From Acanthococcus lagerstroemiae (taxonomy: Eukaryota; Arthropoda; Insecta; Hemiptera; Eriococcidae): a stretch of DNA of 64,000 nt. Positions 48,376 to 60,952 of the stretch are shown piece after piece. Location: NCBI GenBank assembly GCA_031841125.1, contig CM063109.1, forward strand, positions 71,244,914-71,308,913, in the 5' to 3' direction. A program made the translations under genes and the position numbers. How positions within the stretch are numbered: position 1 is the first letter of the stretch; every line of letters starts with the position of its first letter. Below the pieces are notes generated by a model that saw only the letters and a program-made list of their open reading frames with translations, made no database searches and was not told the origin of the DNA.

Positions 48376-50235
48376 AAGTAAATGCGAAGACCAGGGAATC
48401 AGAAATCATCGCATTTTCTTTATTAAAAAACCAAAATAGCCCTTGAGGGAAAATACTGATCTCTGTTCAGTTTGTAACAGCTCCGAATCGAAAAATGAAA
48501 TTTAGCTTCAATACAATCTGTGTTTGGAATAGGCACACTAGGAATGCTCTGGACTTGATGGAATAGGTTTCTACTTATGCGACTCTTGTGTAACTTTTTT
48601 AAATTATTTTTTACATAATACATCAACTTTTTTCGTAGTAGCTTCTTAAAATTATTTTTTACGTAATGAATAGACGCTTTTCAGCGTTATTATAAATCTT
48701 GATGTTTACTTGGTGGTTCCTTTTGCCAGGTCTTTTTTTTTTAAGGGGTAAAATGAAGGGTCTAGGGAAAATTAAAAAAAAAAAAGTCCTTCAAAATGTT
48801 TAAAAAAAATTTTAAAGCTTATATTTGAAACCAGAAGGGTCCATTCTGTAAATTAAAGGGATTTCCAGGCGATTTCCGTGAATAATTTTTTCTAAATTTG
48901 AGCTCAGACTTGGATGATTCCCAATGCCCGACCCCCCCCCCCCCCATCCCTCTCATCTCTCCATTCCGACCGACTATTGACCTGCTGTATTATGATTCTA
49001 CACGAAATACTATTCAAGAATTCATTTGTGTATTTTATTGTTTTATTTTAGACTTCTAAAACCGGGTATTTTATTTCAACAGAGAAGAACATCAAATGTC
49101 AAACAGTACAAGAACTCACTCTTCGATCCACGTCGACAACTTCTCCCACTGAGCGCGAGTACCTATTTACTTCTCTCATGCGTGGGAGAAGTTCTGCGAA
49201 AGTGAGGAACTAGATTTTCTCCCACTGGCTCGGAGAAGTTAGCACACGAAAGTGAAAAACAACATTTATCACAAACTTAAAAAGTGAAAGCATAATGAAC
49301 GTTAATTCCTCAATTCTCGCGTCAATTTTGCAGTAATTCGATATATTGTGATATAAATTAGAGTTGCAAATGTTGGTACGATTGCGTCTTATCAGCGGTA
49401 TGAATGGGCGATCATGGAGATTTTTCTATTGAAAAGTACACATGATCAGTTGATCACCCTTTCATTTTCTCCCGCTAACACCCGCACATGTGATTTTGCA
49501 GCGCACTCTAGTGCAGGTTTATATCACAATTCACGATACTACAATGGTAGACTTTAAACAACATAAGCATATGAAACAGTTGGATCAGAGTAGCCCAACT
49601 ATCTTCTAGCTACATTAGTTACCTGGCGCGAGGAAAATAATCTTTTTCCTCCCTCGGGAGGAACGATAATAGCATAAACCATAAGTAAACGTATGCAAAA
49701 ATTATCCTTCTTTTCACACTTGCATCACAATATGCTATTATCTACTCCAATATCTGTTTTGATTAATGTTTCTACGATTTCGGCATTTCATTTTGAGCGA
49801 TCAATGACACTGTTCGAGAAATGTGTCGTAGATTATCAGAGTAGAGTTCAACAGAACTATCAAAGAATTCCCACAGACAAAGAATGTTTAGCCGGTCTCT
49901 TTAAAACTATTTCGCGAAAGAAAACTTTGTAAATTCGATCGCTGAAAGAAAAATAGTCTTCGTCATGCTCATGATTCAATCAAAGATCAGATTTTTCACT
50001 GGAGCCATTTAAATTTAAATTTTTAAAGAAAAATTTCTTTCTCCTCAAAATACATTGGTAAACGTGGTACAAAGAAGGTCAGCTTTTTATAAGATAACTG
50101 ACGTTCAAGCGTCTGCAATGTTCAGAACTTCTAAGTCCTGTTTTTGGTAGGTACATTTCATAACCCAGCGATCTCACTATTGAAAATCGAACACAACTTG
50201 GGCATTAAAATTAGATTTTCTAATGTGCTGCTTAC
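48376..50235. other. Intron sequence, nothing firmly recognised
   Basis: Contains a C-run at 48932-48944 and, at about 49143-49245, a pair of related blocks around TTCTCCCACTG and GAGAAGTT followed by GCGAAAGTGAGGAAC/CACGAAAGTGAAAAAC. A 79-codon plus-strand ORF (49693-49932) is unassigned. Confidence 0.35.
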
Positions 50236-50422
50236 CTTCAGCTGATTATTTGGCTTGGACAGGGCCTGATCCTTTCTCACGGGTACACGATCAGTATCCG
50301 AATCAACAGTTTCCAAAGATGACTCTGTTTCCGACAACCAAGCTAGGAATTTGTCGATCGATTTGTCAAAATTGTGTAACGAATTCATAGCCGAATGTAT
50401 CGATTTACCCCGATTAGTGATG
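50236..50422 (-). CDS. Dys: Dystrophin internal exon, junction of spectrin repeats 21 and 22
   Basis: Seen: 187 nt between acceptor TTTCAACAG and donor AAG/GTAAGC. One base completes the Asn codon begun upstream, then 62 codons run from ITNRGKSIHSAMNSL to KPNNQLK and end in phase 0. The segment FDKSIDKFLAWLSETES matches human DLEKFLAWLTEAET, the start of repeat 22, including the near-invariant helix-A Trp. The next exon of the full-length message lies 48.6 kb away at 1456-1628, and that long intron holds the alternative first exon at 34081-35538. Both end in AAG/GTAAG in phase 0, so either can be joined to the same acceptor. Confidence 0.94.
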
Positions 50423-51406
50423 CTGTTGAAACAACAATGATGATATAATAACAACAATATATAATAAAATACATATTATAAGGAAAGACATAACCAAGTT
50501 ACAAGAATAGTACAACACGAAATTCTCAGGAACGTGAGGAATACCATTGAGCCAACAATGCCATACTATAAGGATTAGCCAGACGCTGTCGTTGAAACCC
50601 AAAGCCACCGTGTGTATTAGGATAGGACCCTGATAACTGATAAGGAAATAGTGCACAATAGGCCAGACACAGTTATCTGGGATAAGAGAAAAAGAACTGC
50701 GCAGGTGACTGAGACTAGGAAACCCGGAACCAACAACATGCGACAAATGTTCGCAGGAAAGAGAAGTAGGTACGAGTAAATATGCGGAACACGCAAAGCT
50801 GATCAATGTGCAATGGAAAGCTGAAAAGTGGAGATAATACCCATTAGTGCTCTGCTATCACACACAGGACTGGTCCATCGAAAATTACGAGGAATGCTAA
50901 AGCTGACTATTCCCGATCATCAACATCGACGCATGCAAAAGGCTGTTATCTTGAGCACTTACAGTTTTATTAGGGAATTTCTAGGCGAATCAAGAGGAAC
51001 TCTCCTGGTTATTTGGTAAGCTCTGCCAGTACCAGTTGAGAACACTGATCGTAATAAAAAAAGCGATCGAGAAACAGGAAGGTAATAATAATAGTACATT
51101 ATAAATGGGACCATAGGTATATATTCATCGAAGACTCTCACTTTTTCTGCGGTTGGTATGAAAACCAGAAAAAATTATGAGGGATTATGTATGATAGCTT
51201 GATAGCACAGATAATACTGCTCATATTCACTGCAAAATACGGGGGAAATGCCTTCAGTGCCTTCCAGGATATAAGTACGTAGTATGTTACCTACTTATGC
51301 AAGCAGGGGCTGGTATAAAATACGACGAGGTACGCGCGCACTCCCATAAGAACGATCGTACAAGTGCGATCGTACTTCGTGCACTTTTGTTAGTGGAGTG
51401 CCAGCC
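50423..51406 (-). other. Dys intron, nothing recognised
   Basis: First part of the intron between exons 54736-54890 and 50236-50422. No repeat boundaries were found. Confidence 0.4.
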
Positions 51407-52003
51407 CTGGAGACCTATAATGAAACTCTTATCACGATACCACAAATCGTTACAGTGGTAATTTGTACAGAAAACCGTATGACCGGTCTCAGACCAACGC
51501 AACGTACGATATGCGATATGCAACATGCAATTTGTGTCGCACGCATGTTTTCAAATGGAAATGCGCACACCAATGCAATATCATATTGCGCAACATCAAA
51601 TCGCCACGATATACGTTGCGCGCGATATAGAAAACCATATCGCCAGATGGTATGTTGCATGCAACATTCCTAGAATCAATCATTTCTCATGGTTGGTGAT
51701 GGTTGGTCGTCGTGTCGTGGGTTCAGAAAACTATGATTGGATAGGGCGTTAGTTGAGGAGGAGGTGGTCATGGTGGGGAAGGAAAAAGTCACGATGGAGG
51801 AGGGTAATGGTGGTGATAACCAAATTATTTCTGATCGCCAACTTCAAATTGCATCACTTCAGTGTGCGACTTGCATATTGCATGTTGCATGTTGCATATC
51901 GCATATCACATATCCTATGTTGCGTTGGTCTGAGACCGGGGTAACACGTTACCACTGTAACGATATGTGGTATCGTGATAAATGTTTCATTATACGTCTC
52001 CAG
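51407..52003. mobile_element. Foldback-type element with inverted repeats of about 120 bp
   Basis: The left end CTGGAGACCTATAATGAAAC and the right end, read in complement, CTGGAGACGTATAATGAAAC, continue as similar sequence. Shared blocks include TATCACGATACCACA, CGTTACAGTGGTAA and GGTCTCAGACCAACGCAAC, then ATATGCGATATGCAACATGC. Together they give inverted arms of about 120 bp in a 597-bp element. The centre has further ATATCG and TGCAAC repeats. No clear target-site duplication was found, so the superfamily is open. Confidence 0.75.
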
Positions 52004-53261
52004 ATTACCGATTTGAATTGAAGTAGGTAAGTAAATTAAAAATTAAAAGGTACCAGTTGACTCACTTAGTTTTGGCTTCTCAAGTCATATTAATATATTA
52101 TCGTTTTGAATTCAATTGAGTGTATTAGAAGACAACTGTTGACCCATTCAGTTTTAGTTATTTGCTATTTTGATGTGTATCACCTTAGTTATTTCTTCTT
52201 CAACTTGAATTTATTCATGTACATGCTCAGGGAGAAAAGATAGTATGTAGTATTTAAAAAAGGCATGCATTTATCGACACGCAAAAAAAAAGAAAGAGAA
52301 AAGTGCACGCAACATCGACAGTCACAATGAAAAAGACAAATGAACGCAATCGAAAAACCCACCTCACAAAATGAAAATGTATTGAACGCAAAAAGTAAAT
52401 ATTAAATTACGCTAGTGAAAATGAAAAATTTACTGAGTTAAGAAAGCTTTCTTCGCTTTCGCAGGCCGTCCTCTTTTGACTTTCTGACCCAGTGGAACAT
52501 TTTTTGCAGTGACTGGTACTTATAATTTAACAAGCATGCCGGGTTCAGAAAAACGGGTCACGAACAACTCGAATCGGTAAGCTGCTGCTCTGGGTTCAGC
52601 GAATGCCGTATCGGTGTTCTTTGAAACCATCAAACGTTTTTCATTTACCCACAATTTTTTGATGATTAGCCAGTAGCGTCGGTGTAATTGGTTTCTTGTA
52701 GGTCACTGACCCAAAGAAACACTGCGTGAATCCATATGCGGCTTGGGCTGTTGAAGTACCGGTGTATTTGCTGAAGCCCAAGGATAAGCCGACATCCACA
52801 TCTTATGGGTGATCAGTGGCAAGAATACGTCAGTCTCGTCCCAAACCTTGTCGCTAGATGTTCGGTACATGATTGATCAGTCAGTTCTCTGTATACCTAG
52901 CTGGTCACTGGGTTCTCACAAACATGAGCATGTTTATACCCTCGAACTAGAATATACCTACCTACATACTATCTATTTTTTTTCCCCACCTTTCTGCATT
53001 GCGTGCACTTTCCTTTCCTTTTTCGTTAATATTTCTTTTCCATTTCGTTGTTCCACTTTTCCTTTTGCGTTCTCCGACTTTGTGTGCAAAATCTCTTTTC
53101 TTTGTGTGCTGTTATATTTTTACCTTTAAAAAATATTTAATCACACATTTGAAATGATAACAAAACAAAAATGTGATATACATGAACTTAACAGGTAAGA
53201 CTTCGTTCGCACATTTTTCCGATTCTTTCCGGCTAAAATAGAAGTAGCAACTAAGATTGGA
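52004..53261 (-). other. Dys intron, nothing recognised
   Basis: AT-rich. A pyrimidine-rich stretch at 52970-53120 gives only low-complexity ORFs. Confidence 0.4.
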
Positions 53262-53545
53262 TTTTTTTTTTTAAATTTTAAATTGGTTTATTTACGAGCC
53301 ACTAGTTGCACCAAGCGCTATACGGCTCGGCTGGTGGAGATGGTTAGATGTATGGAAATAGGTCTATGTCGTGGAGGAAGGAGATAAGTTTATCTATTGT
53401 CATTGGGTTATTTTGGAGCATGTTTTTCGTTGTTGGTGGTAGTTGATGTTTTTGGTGGTGAGAGTTAAGAGAAGGGCAGTGAAGTATTGTATATGTTCTA
53501 CAGTGCGTTCATTTAAGGAGCATTTAGGGCATTGTGGGGGGGGGG
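53262..53545 (-). mobile_element. Jockey-like LINE 3' end fragment
   Basis: On the minus strand a frame reads CPKCSLNERTVEHIQYF, the C-x2-C-x8-H start of the C-terminal zinc knuckle common in Jockey/CR1-type LINEs. Farther on the sequence resembles the usual FLxDIxLFxxI ending (FLHDIDLFPYI) in another frame. It ends in an A-rich tail, seen as the T-run at 53262-53272. The coding part has stops and frameshifts. Confidence 0.55.
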
Positions 53546-54735
53546 GTTAATGTATGGATGAGGAGGTGCAGGTGAGTGAGGCGAGTATGTCCAATTTCTA
53601 AGTCGTACTATTACTATATCTTCGCGTCGAGATTTCCGGTTGGAGGTGATCCAGGAAAGGATTTTTGATTGGTAGGTGATTGCAAGGTCTTCATTGAAAC
53701 TCTTATTTTTGGTGTTGCTTTATTTAAAAAACATATAATCATTGCAGCCGCATGCATTTCTTGTCTCATTCCCTCCTTCGCCCATTCTTTAACGTATGTA
53801 TCTTGACATCTTTGCGTCTTCCACACCCTGTTTCTCACTTTCGTTCTTTTTCTCCTCCCTTATCGTCGACTGGTTGCTGCGATTAATTAGGTAGACCATG
53901 ATATATTTGTTATTTTATGCGTATGATTCTGATCATCATCCGATTAACTTATTCAATTTTTCACATGTTTTATTTTAACAAAATGTGGATGTAAATTTTT
54001 TAATAGAACATGGCTATAGATTGCCTGAAAATCCACTTTTTAGCAGATACAGTTCAAATTATTTCCCATTTTATAGAGTAATGCTGCCTCCATTTTTTTT
54101 CCTTGTTCAATATGCGTAAATTTTAATCCTGTACTGACCCAGCATGTTGAATATTATTTTAATATATATAATTTTTTTCGGTAAGCAGGAGGCCAAACAG
54201 GATTCTTTTCAGACTCGAAAACAACTTTCCTCTTCCAGGATGTTCCTCTGATGCCCGGTTTTCTTTTTCTTGTTTTCCAGTTTTTCCCTTTTCCGTTCAA
54301 CTTCTGTTCCCCCTTTTTTTTTCTTACTCATTCTGTTTTGGTTGTTCAAAAAGTTCTGTGACTTGTTTTGCACATTGCTTCTGCACACCGAGATTCAATT
54401 TAGCTTGCATAGTCGGTACAGAGTTGAAACTATTTTACTAGTGTGTTGTAAACGGAACAGCATTTTATTGTTTTTATACAACAATGTGCAGCAAGGCAGT
54501 CTATCTGGAACTTGTTTTTGCCAATGTATCACAGAGCACTGACGACTTACACGGGGGGGGGGGGATTACTTATCTAAAAATCCGTTACCTAGCTTTTTTT
54601 TTCTTTCTTCTTTTTACAAATTATTGCAGAAATGTTTGGCCAACGGTGTTGTGTGAGAGAATACAAATGACACCACAAAGGTTCCGTCACCCTTCTCTGG
54701 ATTTTGATCTTAATCCTAACTCGAAGGTAACTTAC
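53546..54735 (-). other. Dys intron, nothing recognised
   Basis: AT-rich with T-runs. A G-run lies at 54555-54564. No features supported. Confidence 0.4.
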
Positions 54736-54890
54736 TTCATATTCAATTGATTGTAGCGCTTGTTTACAAGTTCTATGCGATTTCTCACTTTGCTGGTATC
54801 ATCTTGCTGGTAAATACTGATCAACTTTTGCGTCAACTGATTAAACGCATCCACATGTTGTTGGTACTGATGAACCTCCGTGTAGAATGA
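54736..54890 (-). CDS. Dys: Dystrophin internal exon, second half of spectrin repeat 21
   Basis: Seen: 155 nt between a TTTTTTGTAG acceptor and a GAA/GTAAGT donor. It reads 51 codons starting SFYTEVHQYQQHVDAFNQ and ending KRYNQLNM plus two bases of a split codon. The first base of the next exon (C) completes that codon as Asn, so the junction phase fits. The pattern of heptad hydrophobics and the motif DDTSKV correspond to human dystrophin ADDTRKV in repeat 21. It follows directly on the QLREQK end of the 58194-58405 exon. Identification as dystrophin rather than another spectrin-family protein rests on the ordered match across all four exons. Confidence 0.93.
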
Positions 54891-57683
54891 CTACAAAAAA
54901 AACAAAACCAATTTGATCGATTAATATTAGCGCGCAGATCGGTGTCGAAAAGTGACCCGATGTTAGAACAATAAATTACAGAATATGTAAAATTTAAAAC
55001 CAAATTCTGAAATTGCAGGTGAAGAAGAAATATTGAAAATTTTGTTTTATTTATTTACGAACTATTATCCGAATAAAATGAAAATATCATATGGGACTAT
55101 TTTTTGCAAGCAAATTCATTGTGAACAGAAAAACTGCTTTTATACAAAGTCACAAACAAGTTTTACCTACTCGAAATCATTTAAAAATAAACTGGGTCAG
55201 GAGTGTGCGAGGAATATTGGAAGAATTTTCGGTCGAGCGAGTTGAAGAGGAAAACTGAAAGCTTCGCTACTAATTATAATCTTTAGCAGAATTGTAAAAT
55301 AACACATCCGAGCCACGGTAACTTAGTCATTTGTATTTATTCGTTCTCAAGGGTAATACGATTTTATTTCGACTAAGTAGTTCCTTTCATATTCGTCAGA
55401 CTCGAGAAAATTTGTCTTGTGAACTTCACGTTCGACACATCATCATCTAATTCTCTATCTGATCAATTTTATAAGACGCGAGAACATTTTAACTCCCTGA
55501 AATATTTTTCAATATCAAAGCCACGGCCACACCAAAAATTACAAATGTAGAAAAACTACGCCAAAGTGAATGAATACAAATGCGGTGGAATATAACATAT
55601 ACGCGTCATCATTTTTTTTTTTTTTGCCATTTTAATTACTGTTAAAATCACTGGGCGACGAAGCGAGAATGGACTGAATGAAAATACTTATAAGATGAGA
55701 CTAAATACCGTGAACAGGATAGACGTTATTATTATATGTGGAACATGCTGCACGCAAGCAAATCATTATACCCATAAAAATATAATAATGAACATAGATG
55801 GATCATATTCGATAAACCTGAAGTACATACATAGCATGTGTATAGTATAGTATAGATCTATGATTACACAGAAGATGGTACCTACTACCTACTACCTACA
55901 TACATACTACAGAGACTAGATCATCTTGTAACGAAAGTTTGTAAGTAGCGATGAGTTTTCAGGCAGCTATTTGAAGCGTGCGTATCAACGTCTTTATCAT
56001 CTTCTCGTCGTAATTTTTATTAATATTTGCATTCACGCTCTCACTCGTTTACGATGCTCGCTCGTACATATTCTCTGTATGTTAAACATTAGTGCCGGTC
56101 AATAATTCACGCCATTAGGTTCTTTCCAGGCAGAATCTATCTCAACTGAATTTACGTTGAACATTTTTTTTCCCTTCTATTCTACTTATTTGTCTTCTTC
56201 TTTTTCATCATCATTCCTACCTCTCTCGATCATTAGCTGCAGAAAATTAAAGAACCGATTTTGCGAGTAGAGTGTGCGGCGCGAACGAAAAATGTAGAAA
56301 GTACCCATCCTTTATATTCGTGAAGTACGTGAGATATCACGATAGCCGATATTAGTGTGGCTGGCCGGCCGGCCGGGCATATGCGAAAAGCCGACTAGAG
56401 TACGCATTTTGCGGATAGTTCACAATATCACACTTCGCACGCCATACGCGTAAACGGGGAACAAAGTACAATAGAAAAAAGAACAAAACACAAAACTTCA
56501 AAATGAAAAAATTTAACATCGGGACTAAATCGCTGGATGTATAATTGGGGTCATTGTCGTGTGGAGCGCTCAAATAAAAAATATCAAGGGGAAAGTGGAA
56601 AAAGAACGGGGAAAAAAGGAAAGGAAATGGACAAATGAGACTCAAGGAGTCTTAGCGAGTCTTCAAGACTTTCAAAGGGTTATGCAGGGTCTAGAAAGAT
56701 CACGAACATTAGGGCGGTTCGAACTGGTCAAAACGTTGTCAACTTTCGAAATTCTTAATGTGATAGCCATTTTTTTTTGTTTCACGTGAAACTGAAACTT
56801 GCTAATTTTTAGTCAGAAATTAAAATTTTTCTAGGTTCTGTAAATCGATTGAAGTTTTACCGTAAAAAATGCATTGGGTAATATCCCGAATATCGTTTTT
56901 GTATGGCAATTACTCGAAAATGCGAGTAAATAATATTAATTCCTTTTCTCTGGGTACATCAATCGGAATTCACGCCAATGAGCAAATAACCAAAAATTTC
57001 AATGAACTCGCATGAAAAACAAAGCATTTAGTCAATAGAGAAAGGTTCTTCGAATTAATCTTGCACGTCCTTAGATTAAACATAATCTTAACACTATAAA
57101 TTTCCCCGATATCCCCACCGAAATTGTCGAGTACAGAAACTACATACTTTCCGTGACTACAATTAGGACGTGCTGAAATTTGAACAGAAGTCGAAATCAG
57201 GAACATAATGATTACCTCAAAAACTTCACAAGTCAATATGCCTGAAGAAATTTATTGAGAAATAAAACGAAGTCCTGATTGAAAATGCTGTTTTCGAAGA
57301 AACATGGACCACATATACCTTAATTAGACTGACCAAGTTAAGCTGACGTAGAACATCTGCAAAAACAATAATTGCATGCCCACGAAAAAGGGCGAATTTA
57401 CTGACTAAATATTTTATAGCTTTGTACGCGTCGAACATGGATATGTGGTTGTAGATACCTACGATACAATACACGTAGCATCTAATTGACGTTCAAAATA
57501 GGTTTATGTAACAAAATTGATTTATTTCTGGCTAAAATAAGGAAAAGAGGAATTATACACCTATTCTAAAATATCTGACGGGGAAGCAGTCCGAAATTTC
57601 ATTTTATCCACACTAGCAAACATAGGTATACCGATATTGCGTGTTTTACCACCATAAAACCCTGGAACAAACATGCGAATACA
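54891..57683 (-). other. Dys intron, nothing recognised
   Basis: AT-rich. TACCTACTACCTAC-type runs occur at 55880-55905 and a palindromic GGCCGGCCGGCCGGG patch at 56359-56378. Confidence 0.4.
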
Positions 57684-57691
57684 CGAATAGT

Positions 57692-57855
57692 CAGTGGCGA
57701 AGTCAGCTTAGTTTTCGAGAGGAAAGAGGTAAAGGGGAGTATGTCTTGACCAAAACTACGGGGGAGGGTGTGTTGGAGGGGGTGTTAAATTTCGAAAAAC
57801 TACCGTTTGACGAAATCGCAAGGGGGTTCAGACACCTCCCTCGGCTACGTCACTG
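57692..57855. mobile_element. Small hAT-type MITE (CAGTGGCG end)
   Basis: Starts CAGTGGCGAAGTCAG and ends GGCTACGTCACTG. Flanks CGAATAGT and CCAATAGT match at 7 of 8 positions, as for an 8-bp duplication. It is 164 bp. Confidence 0.65.
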
Positions 57856-58193
57856 CCAATAGTTTATCGAGAAGGATATCGCGGAACTTCATTACTAATA
57901 TACCAATAAAGAAAATTTGAATTCCAACAGTAAGGCAGTTCGAGTAGATATAGAATTATTGTGAGTTCAAAATAAGAATTCAAAAACTCTCCAAACAAAT
58001 GAGTGCCTACGTATTCGAGCCATCAAACTGAAACACGGGACATAAAATCAAAACGTCAGTTTCATTCGTTTCAATACTTTATCACATTCGTAATAACTTC
58101 CGGAAAAAGTACGGAAAATAAAAGGCTAGATCGCTACACGGTAGATTCAACGCTCGCGAGTAGTAAATGAACTGCACTTTTTGGAGACCTTAC

Positions 58194-58405
58194 CTTCTGT
58201 TCTCGTAACTGAGCTTCCAAAACATCAGCAGTATGTCCAACCGGCATTATTCTCTCCAACCGGGTTTCCATTCTATGTAACCAATTTTCCAACTCCGCTC
58301 TCTTCGATTCGTATTGCTGACTATCAGCCAACATCGTGTCCAGTTGGCTCTTTCTTTGGGTAACTTTCGTATTTGTTTCATCCCAGTGTTCTCGAAGTTT
58401 TGTAA
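58194..58405 (-). CDS. Dys: Dystrophin internal exon, end of spectrin repeat 20 into repeat 21
   Basis: Seen: a 212-nt open segment bounded by TGTAG acceptor (58406-58408 region, minus strand) and AAG/GTAAGG donor. It begins with two bases of a split codon and then encodes 70 residues, from TKLREHW to EAQLREQK, ending in phase 0. Known: dystrophin links cortical actin to the dystroglycan complex at the membrane through a rod of spectrin-type triple helices. The segment aligns in order with the human dystrophin stretch around IQNQWDEVQ and the first half of repeat 21, including the conserved helix-A tryptophan (ENWLHRMETRLE). It is followed downstream by the 54736-54890 exon with no gap in the alignment. 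Upstream exons (actin-binding domain, earlier repeats) are outside the window. No frameshift or stop is visible. Confidence 0.93.
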
Positions 58406-59652
58406 CTACACAAAATGAATAAGGTAGTTTGTTAATAATCTGCCGAGCACCCGACTCAAAGTTGTACTGTTCACATGTACACGTGAAGTTGCTTCTCGTA
58501 ATCGAGTAGGTATTTTTTTCGGTTTTAAATACACTATTACACAATATACACGATTGTAGTACAAAAATACGAAGTTGTGAAACCAAGTAGCTAGTACGCG
58601 TATTAGGGTATAACATAGAACTAGAGACATTCGAAATCGTAATGCTTCTAGAAAATTTCAACCCAACGTTGATACAACGATAAAAGTGAGATTTGACTAA
58701 TTGAGAATTCAACACCTACAACACGGATTGTACTTCATTTTATAGTAGTAGGTACCTATGTTCTACTCTACGGTCAGGTACCTAACTCTAAAACATTAAA
58801 ATTGTTTAGTACACAAAATCGGATTACGTTGCCAGCTCTGATTTATACGGAGAACGGGCAGGAAAACACAACAAGGAGTTATGGGAAAAGATAAATATTC
58901 GAAGAATATTACTCTAGGCTTCAGGAACACCTACGTGTAATACAGAAAGTAACAATAAGCGAGATGATAATGTTAGTTAGTTTAATAATAGGCAGAGATA
59001 CTTGTCTGGAAAATGACGAGCAAAACAATTTATTGTTTCGGCACTGAGCGCATGTCGGCAGCTAAAACATTATCGATGGAAAGTAAAAATAAAGGAATGA
59101 TACTGACGGGAGGGATTCTTTCAAAAAATTCCATTTTCAGGAACACTGGCTGTATTCGTTTTCCAACAGCATTGATGAGACTCTTAAATTCTATCGATCG
59201 AACGGACTAAAGTGAAAACATTTTATACCTAATTCACGCTCTGTCCGTTCTACAGGTTAACGATCCTAGCGAATTCGAAAAGAATATGAAGTTCAGTCAG
59301 TAATCAGGAATAAGAACTAGCACAGCGATAATACAACCGGAGATCAAATCGATTGTGTTACGGTTCTATCAGTTTTTATGAAAAACAAAGATTTAATTTC
59401 ACCTACTCGTAATTTCAAGACAAATTAAGATATCGAGTTTTACTAGATATACACTCAGTATAGACAAAAGAACCACAATTTTAAATATTTTTGGGGTTTT
59501 AAGAACCTTTCAATAATTCTGTTTTCACACGACTAACTCTACACTGTCTACATTATAGGTAGAAACGATAGGTAAACATTAAAGCACGCTATATTAATCA
59601 ATTTCTCGTTGGTAAGTTATATAGCGTACCAATTATTCATCGTTAACACGTT
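58406..59652 (-). other. Dys intron upstream of the 58194-58405 exon, nothing recognised
   Basis: AT-rich. No upstream Dys exon is seen here or farther right to 64000, so this intron exceeds 5.5 kb. Confidence 0.4.
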
Positions 59653-59654
59653 AG

Positions 59655-60006
59655 GAGGCATCCATTAATTACGTGAGGTGTTTTTGACGATTTTCTGACC
59701 TCCTCCCCCCTGATGAGATGTCATGAGATTTGGCTCGACCCCCGATTCCGACCCCATATCTCACGAGAGATTTTTCAAAATTTGTAATTTCAGTGTAAAT
59801 GTGTTGGGAGTTATTTGAACAACACAATTTACGTTATTATTTTCATGTAAGACTAGTGAAGACTAGTATTTAAGATTATTTAGATCGTAATTTTACCCAA
59901 TTCCCTTGCGATTTTACACTGTTTCTACAGGGAACAAATTACGTGATATTTGTCGAGACCCCCTCCCCTCCACCTTTGAACACCTCACGTAATTAATGGA
60001 CGTCCC
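59655..60006. mobile_element. TIR element with CCATTAATTACGTGAGGTG ends
   Basis: The left end CATCCATTAATTACGTGAGG and the right end CCTCACGTAATTAATGGACG are inverted copies over about 24 bp. Inner copies of TTACGTGA occur near the right end. Boundaries and target duplication are not clear. Non-coding MITE of unknown superfamily. Confidence 0.6.
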
Positions 60007-60810
60007 CATATCATACACCACATCCATCTCAACTGAATTTAATAGGATAATACCGCATATACCAAACAACTCTTGAACCTTTCGTACTTACCATGCAACC
60101 CTTTGTCTGAATCCTAATCAAATCAGTTTACACATCCGTATTCTTTGCAGAGTGCACGAAAAAGGGAAAAAGTAATAGATATATTACACCGCAACCCAGA
60201 TCGTGCTCAGTACAAACAAACGATAAACGGTGAACGAATCGTAATCATGCTTTAAGACATTCTTCTAATCCCACATCTCCCGGTAAAACATATCGTATTA
60301 GGTAAAATTAATCCGAAATAAGTCAAACCAAAAGCCAAAAGCAAATTCAAAATGTAAGTCAGAGAGGGAATGCACGCGAGAAAAAGGTTTACCTTTCATA
60401 CATTCTCGAAGATGACTGAAAATAGGAGAACAGTACGTCCTCCAACTAATGTTGCCACCACGACTGAAACTTTCTGTAATCAAACATTATGATGATTCAA
60501 CATACGAGTATGGGCGAAAATGGGAAAATTGCGATACGAAATACGAACATGCTTAAGTACACGAAACATGCATTCTGGTGGAGCACTCCACACGAATATG
60601 AACTTTGCACGTCAATCGCTGCTGACACCAACAATTCCTTATAGAAGGGGTGAACGAATCTGTACAGTAGAAATTCCGAGCAAGTTCTCACAAATTTTAG
60701 TTGACCAACAAAAAATAAAAAGGCCTTACTTTCTCAACTTTGTTGTTCAGTGAATACAACCAACAAATACTATCGAATTTTGGAAACGAAAGCGGATGTG
60801 ACTCCTCAAG

Positions 60811-60952
60811 CAGTGGCGTAGCTAGGGGTTTCCCAAAGGGGGGCACCATACGGTTTTCAAGGGAGAAAAATTCGAAAATTGAGGCATTTTTTAAAAATCG
60901 CCGATATTAGAGAACTACCTTGCCCCCGTGCCCTCCCGACGCTACGCCACTT
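60811..60952. mobile_element. Small hAT-type MITE (CAGTGGCGTAGC end)
   Basis: Starts CAGTGGCGTAGCTAGGG and ends CGACGCTACGCCACT. Flanks TCCTCAAG and (C)GCCTCAAG are close to an 8-bp duplication. About 142 bp, non-coding. Confidence 0.65.

Larger units (their letters stand above)
1629..50235 (-). other. Dys: Giant Dys intron (48.6 kb)
   Basis: Inferred from the donor at 50235 (GTAAGC) and the acceptor at 1629-1631. It is much larger than the introns at 50423-54735 (4.3 kb) and 54891-58193 (3.3 kb). The size comes from transposon insertions and from an internal first exon at 34081-35538. Confidence 0.85.

Noticed and set aside
51398..51673. Overlapping ORFs on both strands (about 80-90 codons)
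   Set aside because: They fall within the inverted arms of the 51407-52003 element and reflect its repeats.
58406..58715. Upstream extension of the 58194-58405 coding frame
   Set aside because: The frame stays open past the TGTAG acceptor by chance; alignment to dystrophin stops at the acceptor.
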